A model generated the notes under the pieces. It searched no databases. It was not told the origin of the DNA and worked only from the letters and a program-made list of their open reading frames with translations. Shown one piece after another: positions 1 to 12,719 of a DNA stretch of 64,000 nucleotides. Positions within the stretch are counted from its first letter, which is position 1, and the number at the start of each line of letters is the position of its first letter. Origin of the DNA: Rhyacophila brunnea (Eukaryota > Arthropoda > Insecta > Trichoptera > Rhyacophilidae); assembly GCA_022495005.1 (NCBI GenBank), contig JAGYXB010000056.1, positions 372,001 through 436,000 of the forward strand, written 5' to 3'. Made by a program: the position numbers and the translations under genes.

Positions 1-760
1 CCACCCGCACACACCCGCACACACCCCGCGATGCAATGCACTACGCGCTGCCAACAACATCGCCGAGGAAAATTATTATTGGCTAATATATTTTCAGGGA
101 ACGAACCTGCCCATAGACATTTGGGCCTGCTATTACAAATGCACAGTAAACACGTGAATGTAATTGAAAAAATTACTCATTACAATAAGTGCGATCGTTG
201 CGAAAAGGGCTTAATGCATTGGACCTATCATACATGTCCACATTAATATTGAAATTCACTTAATATAGATTTTCCATCATCGACATACGAACGGGTAAAC
301 AAACAAACATTATAATATATCAACAATTCCCTGTTCTCAAGAACATAAGACACTAAGGATAGGCCATCCAGCAGTCGACCGAGAATCGGACAATTATATC
401 TGTGAGCAACAGTATGAAAAGGAGATAAGCCTAAAATTACTGCTATCCAGGAGAGTCAAAAAGAGAATTTCATGTGAATGTTAATTTATATATTCCCAAG
501 TTATTTAATTAATTCACCATCGTTGATTCGACTCTTTTTACATACATGGATAATATTATGAATTGTGGTTAATTTGGCAAATAATTATTTTTCGGTATCT
601 CCCTTTCATTGCACACAGATAGATATACCTACGTGATGACATGAAAGGACATGATATTTATTGAATACTTAACCTGCATAGAGGAAAATAATCAGTGGTA
701 AAAAATATTCAAATATCGACCACTCTGCTCAGACAGACGATATAAAATTATCAAAAATAG
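1..760. other. No gene seen
   Basis: Begins with a short CCGCACACA-type simple repeat (1-29). The rest is AT-rich with short frames only. Confidence 0.5.
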
Positions 761-1981
761 TTAAGAGGACGTTCTACAGAAATGGCCTTGAGAATTGAAA
801 ATATGAATTTTTAACATGTGGTCCATAATATCTGGTCTACTAGTTAATATAAAAAGGTCGTGTCAAAGTTGTTTGTGTTAATAAATTTGCTCTGTGACTG
901 ATCCGACTCATATTTCACATTTATTTCATCAGGGCTGTCGAAGACATAAATCATAATATATATTTATAATTTAAAATTTTTATTTATAATATATATTATT
1001 TAAGTTTTGTGCATCTAATGCCGGGTCCACACTGGCAACAAGTTAATTTGCTGGCAACCTCGTTAGATTTTACGATAATTATTGTAAAATTTCTTAAGCA
1101 ATTATGGTAAGTATCGTAAAATTTAATGAGGTTGCCAGCAACTTGTTGCCAGTGTGGAAATGGCTTAATATCCACTGTGGTTCACGTAGTGGCATGGACC
1201 TGGGGTTAGCTAATTCAGGAAGTCAACACCCATGATAGAATTTTTTCCAGTTTTGGTTGCATTATATTCCAAAACTCTTCTGTAAAAATCGTTTCCGAGT
1301 TTATAAATGGAAATTTCTCGGTGTACATAGTAAACAAACCTACGAATAAAAAAAGACATAAAGGAACATACTGATTCATCGCAGTAAAATCTGGTAATCA
1401 AATTCGCCATTTTGAAAAGCGACGATTTTGCGTAAACAAATATCACGTGGTCTGTACGTGTGCGGCAAACTTCGAATGTGTTTGTAATTTTGTGCAAAGT
1501 GCGAATGTAATGTTTTCAAATAATTGATATGGATTAATTATACCATCGTATTATTTTCTCGAAATCATAACATACTATAATAGTATTTGAGTATCAACCT
1601 ATGTTCAATTTGAATTGGGTTATAATAATAATATACCCGTATATATATCAATAGTATGTTTGCTACAAAATCCACCCAAGTTATCAGTACGTACTTGCAC
1701 AGGTTTGATTAAAAACCATGATGAAATTAACATTTAAAAAATATGAATGCTTAATATTATTTTGACAGCCCTGTTTTCTGATCGGCTTCATCTCGCAGGT
1801 GTTCATAAAATAATAATAATTCTCCGCGCGGCAGAAATTATCAGTAATAATAATAATATTTCTTGAAATGATGATTAGTGATTTTTGCGAAAAGATCGAT
1901 TTAAATTGACGTAGTTACGACGCCGAGGTCCTTTTTATACTGAATTATATTTGAACGGCGGCCTCTTCAGCGGGCCCTTAA
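761..1981. mobile_element. 1.22 kb TTAA-flanked non-autonomous element, copy A
   Basis: This copy is nearly identical to 7488-8719. Homology begins at TTAAGAGGACGTTC and stops at GGGCCCTTAA, so both copies have TTAA exactly at each edge, the target of piggyBac-like and Kolobok transposons. The terminal inverted repeat is short and imperfect. There is no transposase. A minus-strand frame at 1210-1497 is open in both copies (93-95 residues), but it starts at TTG and resembles nothing I recognise, so it probably reflects copy similarity only. A hairpin lies at 1027-1157. Confidence 0.72.
1027..1157. repeat. Internal hairpin in TTAA element, copy A
   Basis: CCACACTGGCAACAAG...ACGAT is repeated in inverted orientation and closes at ACTTGTTGCCAGTGTGG. 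Arms are about 45-50 bp with one 5 nt indel. It may be an older MITE nested in the larger element, because the flanks taatGCC and GGCttaat are also symmetrical. Confidence 0.7.
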
Positions 1982-2359
1982 TATTGACGATTATCTGAAT
2001 TGGCAACATAAATAATGACAACCCCGTTTAAGAAGTGCATATCGTTGGGTATTTATTTCTTCGGTTGACATGTGTAAAATGGGCTGACATCGGATTCACC
2101 AATTCACTGCAATCTAGTCAGTGAAATCATATTATTATTCCTACGATAGATACCAAGCACTGGCGTAGTGATTTTTTCTTGCAAGTTGCAGGAATGCTCT
2201 TGAATATAATATTATATGTGTGTATCCACCCACTACCCACTATTTGTTAATCTGTATCTACTTCGAGTTTAATGACAAGCTTATGTAGTACCTAATGAAG
2301 TATTAAGTATTTATCGACTATTTCCAGAGATGCTCATCATATACCTACAGTACACATGT

Positions 2360-2935
2360 CAGTGGCGAGAGGTCGAGGTAGGTTGTTAAGATTCTATATA
2401 AATAGTGCACACTAAACTTTGTCAGGTGTCATACTTATTTTTTTTCATTGAACTAAGACTACAATAATTTACAGATGGTGTTGGTTAGTTTTTAAAATGC
2501 AATTAAACCCTGCGAAACCAACCCATAATAAATAGTCAAAAAATATTCGACTATCGACAAAATATGTAAAATTGTGTCATTAAATCATACATAATTTACG
2601 ATATTTTATAGATAGAATAATATTTTTTAACTATTATAGTTTGGCTTAGACAGGGCTTTTAATGAATTTAAAAAAATACCATAATATGTATCTCTAATTC
2701 AACTAAAACAAATAAGTATGAATGAAAAAGTGTGCAAAATTTTGTCGGATAGCCCAAAATATACCAAAACTATCATGGTTTGGTTAGGCAGGGTTAAATT
2801 GTTTTTTTAAAAACTTATCAACACCATATGTAAATTGTAGCTTAGTTCAATACAAACAAATAGGTATGACTAACAAAATTAAATGTGCACTATTTATGTC
2901 GGATATTAACAGCCTACCTCCACCCTTGGCCACTG
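2360..2935. mobile_element. hAT-like non-autonomous element with CAGTGGC termini
   Basis: The left end CAGTGGCGAGAGG and the reverse complement of the right end, CAGTGGCCAAGGG, form inverted termini. Matching inner blocks follow: GAGGTAGG, TGTTAA and ATAAATAGTGCAC. The interior is also partly symmetrical, with blocks reading aaccctgc and gcagggtt. Termini are hAT-like, but the flanking 8-mers do not match, so no target duplication supports it. Confidence 0.6.
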
Positions 2936-4197
2936 ATATAATTATGTACCGCAACGTATACTGAATATTACAAATTTAGATATTCCAGCAGCCTTCACTA
3001 ATAAAAAAAACAAATGACAAGTCACGTTGCACTTATTTAGGAATCCTGTGCAGTCCGGTCCAGGCGGCAATCATGCCAATTGTAAAAATTATTATGGACA
3101 CGCTCGCGGTGTGGGGGGATAACGATGTCTGCGATTATGTGGCATTTAACGTTTCCTTATATCCTTCGGAATGTCGTCCTCTGTGCACCGACCGTGCACT
3201 TTTCGCCAATCGCGATGACAAATCTCGGCGAAAATAATTAACTCCGTCCCTCGTTACATGGTGGAAAATGCCGAGGATCTCGGAATCTGATTTGAATTGC
3301 TAGCGTGACTTTGGGTGCACACATCACATGGATGTCGTTTCCTTTCCACCGTACTCACAAACGATAATTGCTTACCCGTATGGATGAAGTTACTTGAGAC
3401 AAACATTTATTTATTGTGTATATGATTTAACTTAATCGCCAGCACTTCTTAAGGCCATGCATTAGTTGAGACACGGTCTAAAAAGATCGTCGCTAGGCGA
3501 TGCGCGGTTTGCGGGTCGCGGGTGCAAATGAGGCATGTCAAACCAAATATTATTTGTCTTATAAATCCAACATGTGTCCATTTAATGTTCTGTTTATTGT
3601 TTTATCAGTGACAATAATAATATATTCATTGACATGTTTTCTTTTTAAAGTAAATGGGTAACGTTTTAAGTCATCTTTACACGATTTAGGAATTATTACG
3701 GCCGTCGCCATCACGAAGCAAAATGACGTCCTTCCAGCTCTACATGCTCTCTCAGAATGGGAGCGAGTGCAAAATTTCGTCGCGCCTATGGTAGAAAATT
3801 ATTTGGCGTTTCACTGATGAATCACCTTAATATTATTTGCTTCAGAGTGGACTTCAACACTGTCTTCACGAGAACAACGACTGAAGAAGGGTTTTATAGT
3901 ACATAACATATTAATAAGATAGAAATGCAGTCAGTCGCCATAAACCAAGACTTTGAAGCCGGATTTTACACATTACTTAATGCCATAAAATACAATAAAT
4001 ACATAGCCTCCGGATTGTCCTAAAATGTTACCGACATTGAATGCGCGTTTTGTTAACGTGACAAACTTTAATGCATGCAGACGTAACCATTGATAATAAC
4101 GCATTCTTTGACACGCGTTGTATGCTTATTCATTATTTCTCTCCACTCGACAATATACATTCTTACTACCACACCCAGAAGGTAACGCATTTCAAAT
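2936..4197. other. No gene seen; modest CpG patch
   Basis: A CpG-richer patch lies at 3,040-3,330 and another near 3,480-3,530. No splice sites, frames or repeats stand out. Confidence 0.45.
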
Positions 4198-4731
4198 TAC
4201 AGTATAACCCCTATTTTACGTTTTTTAAGGGACTGGAAAAAAAACCTAATTGGAGGGAAAATGTAAAAGGGGGGTATTGAAAAAAAGAACATTAAAATTT
4301 TATGTTTCTAAAAAAATAACGTTTTATTAAAAAACAACATTCAATTTAAATTTTTATTGAAAAAATCATGTACATATGTAGGTATATTAGTTTGTTGCAT
4401 TTTTGTTTTTTTGTTATGTAATTCTCTTTCAAGACTATATAAACATTTAAAAGTGTCATCTTGGATATCAGCAAAGTTTGTAAAGTAGGTTTTTAAACCC
4501 TCGGTGAACCTCATTGCTTCTTCTTTTGTTGGAATATCAACCTCGTCTTCATCACAGTTCTTCAGAAGCGCGCGTAACTTGCATATTTTGAATATTTCCG
4601 ACGTAAATCGCGGGAAAGAAAAACGTAAATGCGGGTATTAAATGTACTGAAATACATCGGGACCGAAAAAATTACACGCAATTGCCGGGAAAACGTGAAT
4701 ACCGGGCACGTAAAAACGAGGTTATACTGTA
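4198..4731. mobile_element. Deleted pogo/Tigger-like element with TA target
   Basis: Terminal inverted repeats TACAGTATAACC at 4198 and GGTTATACTGTA ending at 4731 include the TA dinucleotide that mariner/pogo elements duplicate. The inner TIR regions stay similar (TTTTACG / CGTAAAA). Inside, on the minus strand, lies a transposase C-terminal tail. The rest of the transposase is deleted. Confidence 0.72.
4341..4565 (-). pseudogene. C-terminal tail of a pogo/Tigger-type transposase
   Basis: The frame is open for 74 residues to a TGA at 4341. It starts LKNCDEDEVDIPTKEEAM, continues RFTEGLKTYFTNFADI and LYSLERELHN, and ends VHDFFNKNLN. This pattern is the helical tail after the DDE catalytic core in Tigger-like transposases: acidic stretch, EAL-type helix, paired helix ending in LE.EL, then a final DFF. 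No ATG suits a start and the catalytic core is absent. It ends inside a TA-flanked element with pogo-type termini, which supports the assignment. It is a relic, not a working gene. Confidence 0.65.
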
Positions 4732-5901
4732 TCTTTGTATTATAATAATATGTAGTCATGTAAGTCATATTATAACCAACAAATAATAATGAAGGTACGA
4801 CATTTTGCTATCACTTAAATATTGTTAGTAAAATAAATTATATTAAATTGTTACATAAGATGTTGATTTGGGATGTTTTAAGCTATTGCCAGCAAGTGTG
4901 AAAAAACGTTAGATTTAACGCCACAATGTTCCAGATGCTAACAAGCTAAGATATTCAAATATGACAGATCCATAAAAATGATTTTTTTTTTACAAACGAC
5001 TCATAATAATGACACTTAACAAATCATCTTCATTCTTCATTGAAAAGTAACTTACTTCATTAAATTCAATCAATCCACAGTCACTTAATATACATTCTGA
5101 TTAATCGAACGATATAGATAGCTATTACACGACATTTATGTATATATATAGGTAGTCAAAACAAGTTTTGTTCCCAGAGTCATTTTGTACGTTACCTCTA
5201 TGTAGTAAGTGTTTTATTTTGAGGATTTTAAAACCATGCAACGCATGAAAAAACAGTAAATTCAATAAACATTGTGCAACTCCACTGTGTACCCAAATTT
5301 GAATTCAGAAAATAAATAAAATCGGGTGCCAAAAATACACGAGGAAAACAAGAAAAGAATACGTAGGAATAAAAAGACTGTATGCCATGGAAACGTGGGT
5401 AGAAATATTTCATTAAATGCACTATTTGGATTGTATTCACGTTAAAAATTACTGATAGGAAAAAACGTCGACAAGATTGGAAATAAATTGAAAACAAATA
5501 CAAATCTCCGTCAAGTAGGTATGCAGTGTATTTGTGCGATACAAGTATTTTAGATAATATTATCCTTGCCTGCACATGTGAATAGTAATTCAACACAGCC
5601 ACAACACACAAGCAGTTTTATATGGCTTAACGTTTAGATTTTTCTTGATTAACTTCGATTTAATTGTTGACATGTAAAATCAGTAACATTAGTTGAGGAA
5701 TTAGGTATGAACGTACTCTACTCCGAGTGACAGTTATAGAGTGGCCGAAACATATTATATTATTTATTACCCAGATAATATGGACCCAAACACCATGTGG
5801 GAGATGGCCTTACCTGACTTTAAAGGCAATACATGGTGAAAGTACAAAATTTTAATACTATATATATAAAATAAATTTAAAAAAGAGCTATGGATCTAGT
5901 A
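4732..5901. other. No gene seen
   Basis: AT-rich. A 127-codon minus-strand frame at 5228-5611 has the hydrophobic, aromatic composition of chance AT-rich frames and no domain. Confidence 0.45.
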
Positions 5902-5945
5902 CAGTGATGCACAAAACGCAGCCCATGGGCCGCGGTTGCATAAAA
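5902..5945. mobile_element. hAT-like terminus fragment
   Basis: CAGTGATGCACAAAACGCAG followed by CCCATGGGCCGCGG is the usual start of hAT elements with GCGGCCC subterminal motifs. No right end was found. Confidence 0.4.
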
Positions 5946-7487
5946 CATGATTTTTATAGAGTTCTGTAATGTTGAGAGCGAAATAACAAAACTATCAATT
6001 TTGGCCCAATTGAGCTTTGAAAACCAGAATAATCTGGCTGCCAGAGGTCGATGGTCGATGCATTACCATCGAGCCTTTGAGTGGATAGTAGATACAGTAT
6101 GCTTACAAAGCGAACCTCATATAAATCCATAACAGAACATTACAACATATTATTATGTATAAATAATATGACGATACATCTACATATAAACACGGATATA
6201 CTTAACAATGTTTCTTAGTAATAATAAGTTAATGACATTTACGAGTAGCAATGACTAATGAAAAATGATGGGAAATTTTATTACATTTAATGCAACATTA
6301 TACTAATGTGACATGTATCAATAATTATTGATAATAATATGATACATAATTATTTGCTGATTAAGAAATGAAATGTAGATTTCGTTACCGAGAATATTTT
6401 ATATAGATAAAAATATTTAGCAACAGTATAACATTTATAATAGGTTTTAATTTTTTTTAAATCAGACAGTCATCCGATGGTTACGTGTAAATTGTACGTA
6501 TTACATTTCGCGTCGTAGTACAGTTCACCGTAAGCTATCGAACCGGAAAGAAATGGCCGTATAGCACTGACATAAAAATCGCAGTATTCGTAGAGCAATA
6601 GTGCTACAATTTAATCAGATTCAATAAGAACATTTATTAGACATTGATTGGTGTCAAATATCTGATAACGACACTATTATCAGATATTGGATGGGTACGA
6701 CTTACTAATAGTTACGAGCGCTTATCAGAATGTTATATACATATTATGGTTGTATTTCTAATTTACTTATCTATTTTCTTCTGTCTGAACTTTTATTCCG
6801 GTGATTTTTTTAAAGTATTTTATTTAGACAAGAATTTTATCCCAATAATATATGGCCATCTACGTCAGATACTTCCAACCAATAGCCTCCGTGGAGGTTT
6901 ATCTTATCTTCTTAGGATCGAATATGGTAAAAAAAATCAGTGATCCAACGTGATGATTTTGATTTTAATTAAGTAATGACATATAAATACTATAGGTACC
7001 TACTGTCTTATTCATTGAACAAAAAAAAATAGTTTATTAAAATTATATAAATGTCTCAATATAGTAGAATAAACAAAAATTGAGAAGATACATAAAAACA
7101 TCGTAACATTAAATGAAATACTTGCTAATAAAATCCAGTATTATACTAATGTGGCAGATTACTTGGCAACTACAAAAAGAGGTTGCCACAAAAAGGTTGA
7201 GAACTGGAAATGGAGAATCGGGACGCAATCACATCGGGCAGTAACGGGTAGAAGTAGCGGTAGGATGCACGCGTAGTGTTATTTTTTTTTTATCATAAAT
7301 GCATTCCCTGCATACAAATCAAAGTGATCAAATATGGGTGGGCGCGCTCTACTGATAAGATCAGCAAATAAACAGCGACCGAAGATTGATAAAAGAGTTT
7401 AAATAAAAAATAAGCCACATTAAAAAGTTACTTCCGATACATAATCACATTAGTTTATGTATTTATGTTCATATAATTTAATAGCGA
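5946..7487. other. No gene seen
   Basis: AT-rich, with short TAATAATAT palindromes. A 99-codon frame at 6644-6943 starts with a non-ATG codon and shows no domain. Confidence 0.45.
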
Positions 7488-8719
7488 TTAAGAGGACGTT
7501 CTACAGAATTGGCCTTGAGAATTGAAAATATGATTTTTTAACATGTGGTCCATAATATCTGGTCTACTAGTTAATATAAAAAGGTCGTGTCAAAGTTGTT
7601 TGTGTTAATAAATTTGCTCTGTGACTGATTCGACTCATATTTCACATTTATTTCATCAGGGCTGTCGAAGACATAAATCATAATATATATATTTATAATT
7701 TTAAATTTTTATTTATAATATATATTATTTAAGTTTTGTGCATCTAATGCCGGGTCCACACTGGCAACAAGTTAATTTGCTGGCAACCTCGTTAGATTTT
7801 ACGATAATTATCGCAAAATTTCTTAAGCAATTATGGTAAGTATCGTAAAATTTAATGAGGTTGCCAGCAATTTGTTGCCAGTGTGGAAATGGCTTAATAT
7901 CCACTGTGGTTCACGTAGTGGCATGAACCCGGGGTAAACTAATTCAGGAAGTCAAACCCATGATAGAATTTTTTCCAGTTTTGGTTGCATTATATTCCAA
8001 AACTCTTCTGTAAAAATCGTTTCCGAGTTTATAAATGGAAATTTCTCGGTGTACATAGTAAACAAACCTACGAATAAAAAAAGACAAAAAGGAACATACT
8101 GATTCATCACAGTAAAATCTGGTAATCAAATTCGCCATTTTGAAAAGCGACGATTTTGCGTAAACAAATATCACGTGGTCTGTACGTGTGCGGCAAACTT
8201 CGAATGTGTTTGTAATTTTGTGCAAAGTGCGAATGTGATGTTTTCAAATAATTGATATGGATTAATTATACCATCGTATTATTTTCTCGAAATCATAAAC
8301 ATACTATAATAGTATTTGAGTATCAACCTATGTTCAATTTGAATTGGGCTATAATAATAATATACCCGCATATATATCAATAGTATGTTTGCTACAAAAT
8401 CCACCCAAATTATCAGTACGTACTTGCACAGGTTTGATTAAAAACCATGATGAAATTAACATTTAAAAAATATGAATGCTTAATATTATTTTGACAGCCC
8501 TGTTTTCTGATCGGCTTCATCTCGCAGGTGTTCATAAAATAATAATAATTCTCTGCGCAGCAGAAATTATCAGTAATAATAATAATATTTCTTGAAATAA
8601 AATCTCCGATGATTAGTGATTTTTGCGAAAAGATCGATTTAAATTGACGTTGTTACGACGCCGAGGTCCTTTTTATACTAAATTATATTTGAACGGCGGG
8701 CTCTTCAGCGGGCCCTTAA
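7488..8719. mobile_element. 1.23 kb TTAA-flanked non-autonomous element, copy B
   Basis: Direct-orientation twin of 761-1981, with substitutions and a few indels, for example about 10 extra bases near 8,600. TTAA lies at 7488-7491 and 8716-8719. The following flank begins GGGCCGGGTC, so the right edge forms CCCTTAAGGG. It has no transposase and must be mobilised in trans, if at all. Confidence 0.72.
7756..7886. repeat. Internal hairpin in TTAA element, copy B
   Basis: Same CCACACTGGCAACAAG inverted repeat as in copy A, with slightly more mismatches (TATCGCAAAA in place of TATTGTAAAA in the loop side). Confidence 0.68.
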
Positions 8720-8796
8720 GGGCCGGGTCATCTGCAAAGAGTGCTTGTGCTTAGCCTGACGTTGTCAACCGATATTAAAAACATACTATGGATTGT

Positions 8797-9374
8797 ATCA
8801 TAGCTAGGGATTGCAATACCGAATGAAAACGTCAATACCGGTTTTTCGGTATTTCTTATTGAATACCGGTATTTCTTAAATATTAAAAAAAATAGAAGTA
8901 GGTACTCAATAAATATAGCTCCTATTACTTAAAATCTTTTAAAAATATTATTTTATAGCCTACATACCCTACCTACAGTTATTATGTTGACATTTTTAAA
9001 AATATATATTGATCATAATTGTAGAATTGGTGATTTTTTACAAATATTTTGAATATATAGATAATTTAAACTAAAGCCCTCAAAAGTTCATCAAGTGCAA
9101 ATAAGTCTGGCTGCAGGAAAAGCTTCTTAAATTCAACGCTTGTACAGTCATCAATATTTTTTGTTTAATTATTTTTTCACCTCTGTTGGATCCACTCAAT
9201 ATATTTGCATTTTAGCAGCACATAACTTATAATTCATTTTCAAAAACGTAAACAAGTGTGCTTTCTTAATACCAAAAATTCCGGTATTCTGGATTTTTAA
9301 AATCGGTATTTTGGTATCGATAAATACTGGAATACTGGTTTTGAAATACCGATATTGCAATCCATAATCATAGC
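8797..9374. mobile_element. 562 bp hAT element, TAGGGATTGC family copy 1, with perfect duplication
   Basis: The element occupies 8805-9366, starting TAGGGATTGCAATACC and ending GATATTGCAATCCATA. ATCATAGC is repeated exactly at 8797-8804 and 9367-9374, the 8 bp duplication of hAT transposition. ACCGGTATTT and TACCGG motifs repeat near both ends as subterminal sites. No transposase is present. Confidence 0.85.
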
Positions 9375-9445
9375 TAAACAAAAACAAAAAATAATATTTA
9401 TTTAAACAGTTCGATTTGTCATTCACAGTGCACTTATGTATAGAG

Positions 9446-9600
9446 CAGGTTTGGGCAAACTTTTTGAATGAAGGGCCACATTAGAATATTTAAAATGAGC
9501 GTCGGGCCGCAAGTAAAATACTATTTTTAGACGTCATACACTATTTATTATCATGAAAAATTTCAACATAAAAAAATAAATGATTCTCCAATAGCCAACA
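9446..9600. mobile_element. hAT-like terminus fragment
   Basis: CAGGTTTGGGCAAACTTTTT, then GGGCCACAT and CGGGCCGCAAGT, is a common hAT 5' end layout (Charlie/SPIN-like). The right end was not located, so the end coordinate is approximate. Confidence 0.45.
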
Positions 9601-9817
9601 ATTAAACGAATAATGAAACCGTTATAATATATATTTTTTGATTTCATGTGTTAATTTTGTAGTTGAGATTCTTAAAATAACTTGTAAATTAATGTTCATC
9701 GGTCATGCTTGATCGTATAGAGTTTTAATTGATATTCATAATTGAAAATGTTTGTTCACACCTAGGTTCATCCAAAAATATTTGCAGACTTCTTCTCGAC
9801 GGTGCAATTCATGTACA

Positions 9818-10312
9818 TACAGTAAACACCCAACTATCCGTGTGTCGATTATCCGTGCATGAATATAAAAAAACGATCGCTTCCTCCAAGAAGCTGAAAA
9901 AACCAAGACCATTTAAGCCAAGGGAACAGGAATAAGAAATCTTCCTGTTGATTATTACAACCTGAAAGGAGCATGGATGGATAGAAGGCCCTTTGAAGAT
10001 TGGTTCAAAACTAAATGGGTTCCAGAAGTGAGAGGTTTTTGAAAAATATGGGATTGCCACAGAAAGCAGTGGTGTTATTAGATAATGCTCCTTCTGGTCT
10101 AAATGAAAGCATTATTGAAAACAGACGACGGCCTTATGGTTGCAGAATTTTTACCACCTAATGTTAAAACTGTAATTCAACCCATGGATCAAGGGGTTAT
10201 CTCATTAATGAAACTACATTACCGTAATGGCATTCCTAAAAGCCTTTGTGTGCAGTGTTACTATCTATGTATTATTTATACGTTGATGATAGTACTTCGG
10301 TACAAAATCTAA
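9818..10312 (+). pseudogene. Broken Tigger/jerky-type DDE transposase with one pogo-like terminus
   Basis: A TA plus CAGTAAACACCC... terminus with ATTATCCG blocks, typical of Tigger ends, starts at 9818. Downstream are pieces of the DDE core in different frames: KKPRPFK near 9,890, then LPVDYYNLKGAWMDRRPFEDW (a GAWM...F..W motif), then GLPQKAVVLLDNAPS, which holds the second catalytic Asp, then FLPPNVKTVIQPMDQGVI, the strongly conserved PPN..-IQPMDQG block. At least three frameshifts separate these, near 9,930, 10,035 and 10,110. No matching right terminus was found. The nuclear cut-and-paste function is lost. Confidence 0.82.
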
Positions 10313-10439
10313 AAAAATATGTAAAACATATAATATTTAGATGTAACAAATACCTCCAGTGAGTTTATTCCATACTTATCGACCGCTAAAGTGATAAATA
10401 TTACCAAGCTTAGGGTAGGGCTGTATCAAAGTATTATCA

Positions 10440-10503
10440 TTTATTGTAACAATTACAATAAGTCGGTTGTAATTGTTGCAATAAATGCTATATTTTAACA
10501 GCA
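10440..10503. repeat. Fragment of the TTGTAACAATTACAATA repeat family
   Basis: TTATTGTAACAATTACAATA followed by AATTGTTRCAATAA...ACAGCA matches the interior at 40,020-40,075. It looks like a relic of the same small element. Confidence 0.4.
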
Positions 10504-10601
10504 GTTCTCTTGCTCTCAACATTTTACGTACGCTCAAAATTCTAGTAGGTATGGCAAGGCGCACACATAAGGGGAGGGGGGTTTCGGATCCGGACCCCTA
10601 C

Positions 10602-12259
10602 CCCCCAGACAGGGACGGCTCTTGTATAGGAGCAAAGGTGCACTGATCTCCCAAATTATTACGTAACTATGTAATAATAAGTACGTATTCAAATACCTAC
10701 ATATTGTATGAATTAATTATTGTAAAATATCTTTAATTTTTCGCCCGTCTGCACGCATAAAATGCGCGTAATTTCTGGCGGCCTGCATGTATGCGTAGGT
10801 ACGTCCTTCGTAGTATTAATTGTGCAGGAGAGAAATCGAACCGCCTGGCGATGATTTTTTTTTCACGCTGCCGATAATGTGGGCTCAGTTGTGATCTTTT
10901 TATTAGTGATAATATTTACCTCACTTGGGACACTGTGCCTCCCAATCTGAGCTTACGAGCGCAGACGACATTTCACGACAATGCTGTGTTTGACTGGCGC
11001 GAATAATAACAACTCACAAACGCTTTTGAAGTCGGTACAAGATTCCCGCGTAATATTTCAAATTATTATATTATTATTTCGTACGTTATTAGGCAAATGC
11101 TACGTTGTTTGCCATATAATATTGAATCGATCAAAATATCGATTAGAGTGATATTGTGTTCATTAAGTTAGGTGTAGCAATCTCAACATACAAATACCAA
11201 TTTTATAATTATTTTACCTTTAAAAATTAAATAATTTTATTATGCCTAGAGCAAAGTAAACTTGTAAGTAAGTAATTGATAAACTATTAATAACCTTTAC
11301 ATAATATAATATATATACTACAATTTTTTACGTACCTACTTATACTACTCTAAGAGAAGTAGTTATTTAACAAAAGCGTTACATTGTAACAATTTCTACA
11401 ATATTAGGTATTTCAATAGTGTATGTGGAGTATGAGCGTTATTTTGAACGTAATGTAACGTAACGTTTGAGGATAAAATATTTTTTAAGAAGATGAACAA
11501 AGCAATTTTCCAATGTCAATTATTGAAGAAAAGAAATATAAATTATTCTATCAAATACAATATTCGTGTTACCCAAGTATTTTTCATTTTGAATACGTCT
11601 TTCAAATCATTCCCATTTGGAGTGCAATTCTGGAGTTGAGGTGTACAAAGTATTAGCATTTTTTTAACAGATAGTAACTATATCCCGTTGAAAAATCACC
11701 GATCCATAGTATTTATCAAAATGATACAGCGCGTAGGTATATGCGGAGAATGTGGGATGCAAATAACCGAAAGGGGAGTATAAGATATGCCCGAATTGAG
11801 TCAGTATGTGAACTTCAACCGACCATAACCCGCGTACTACCTATCGGAGCTACACAAATGAGGAGTTTACGGCTTTGTACCAATGACATATTGTCTAAAA
11901 TACTTGCATCAGTTATAATTTATGGAAGTTAGGAGTGTCAAACGTGGAAACTACGTTGGCACGTCATATGAAATGTATTACAATAAAAATCGAAAAGAGT
12001 TTGTATGCCTTTTGCATCATACCTATCATATCCAGAAGCTTGGACTTTATAACTTTGACAATAAATAAATGCTGTCGGTAAATGTGAGCGTCGTTTCGTT
12101 TCTCAACCCCCCCCCCCCAAGATGTATTATATATTTAAGCATAAGCCTACCTCCACTCTGAAGGCTATTGCCGATTTTTTTCAATACCACAAAAAGGAAA
12201 ATGCATGTCTTTGCATGCACTCCCTAATTTTATGATCACCGGCCGCCACTGCCCCCAGA
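10602..12259. mobile_element. 1.64 kb hAT non-autonomous element, copy 1, with perfect duplication
   Basis: The element runs 10610-12251, from CAGGGACGGCTC to CCGGCCGCCACTG. CCCCCAGA flanks it exactly at 10602-10609 and 12252-12259. It is nearly identical to 20675-22281. A 63-residue plus-strand frame at 11741-11932 is shared by both copies but resembles no transposase. A C-tract lies near 12,110. It needs an external hAT transposase. Confidence 0.88.
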
Positions 12260-12719
12260 AACAGGAAAAACAATTGTTTAGGAAAGTGGAATAGTATATC
12301 TTCGTCAGGACCTCATGACTGAGGATCATGACCCGGATGATTTGGCCGTCGAACAGTTTATAAACAACTTTTCCCCACTGCCCTCGGAATTCTATGACAC
12401 GCAAGGCCTGTGACCACTGGAATAACCGTGGTACACAAATAATTGGTGCAACTATCTGGGGCATCCACTGTTTGCCAAAACATTGTGATGCGTCATGTCT
12501 AAAAGACGACACAGTATGGTAGACACAAACGGACACTGACGACCCTAATAATAATGACAGCTAAGTCACGCGCATACGATAACCACTTGTGGATGCGAGA
12601 CATCTGGAGGTTGGAAGCAATAATCGCGTTATTAGGACCCTGTAATAATCGAATATCAATTATTTCTATAAGTGTATAGTATCTATAAATAAAAATACCA
12701 TATTATAAATTATAAAAGG
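12260..12719. other. Unclassified repeat relic
   Basis: Contains CATGACTGAGGATCATGACC at 12,314. Its core recurs at 15,331 and 16,730, so this is probably debris of a shared repeat family. Confidence 0.35.

Noticed and set aside
1210..1497. 95-codon minus-strand frame repeated at 7944-8225 as a real gene
   Set aside because: It starts at TTG, has no recognisable domain, and its conservation only mirrors the recent duplication of the whole element.
761..8719. The two 1.22 kb repeats as LTRs of a 5.5 kb retrotransposon
   Set aside because: There are no TG...CA ends, primer-binding site or gag/pol; the edges are TTAA and the interior holds unrelated elements.
12165..12536. 123-codon minus-strand frame
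   Set aside because: It straddles the hAT right end and target duplication, so it was created by the insertion boundary.
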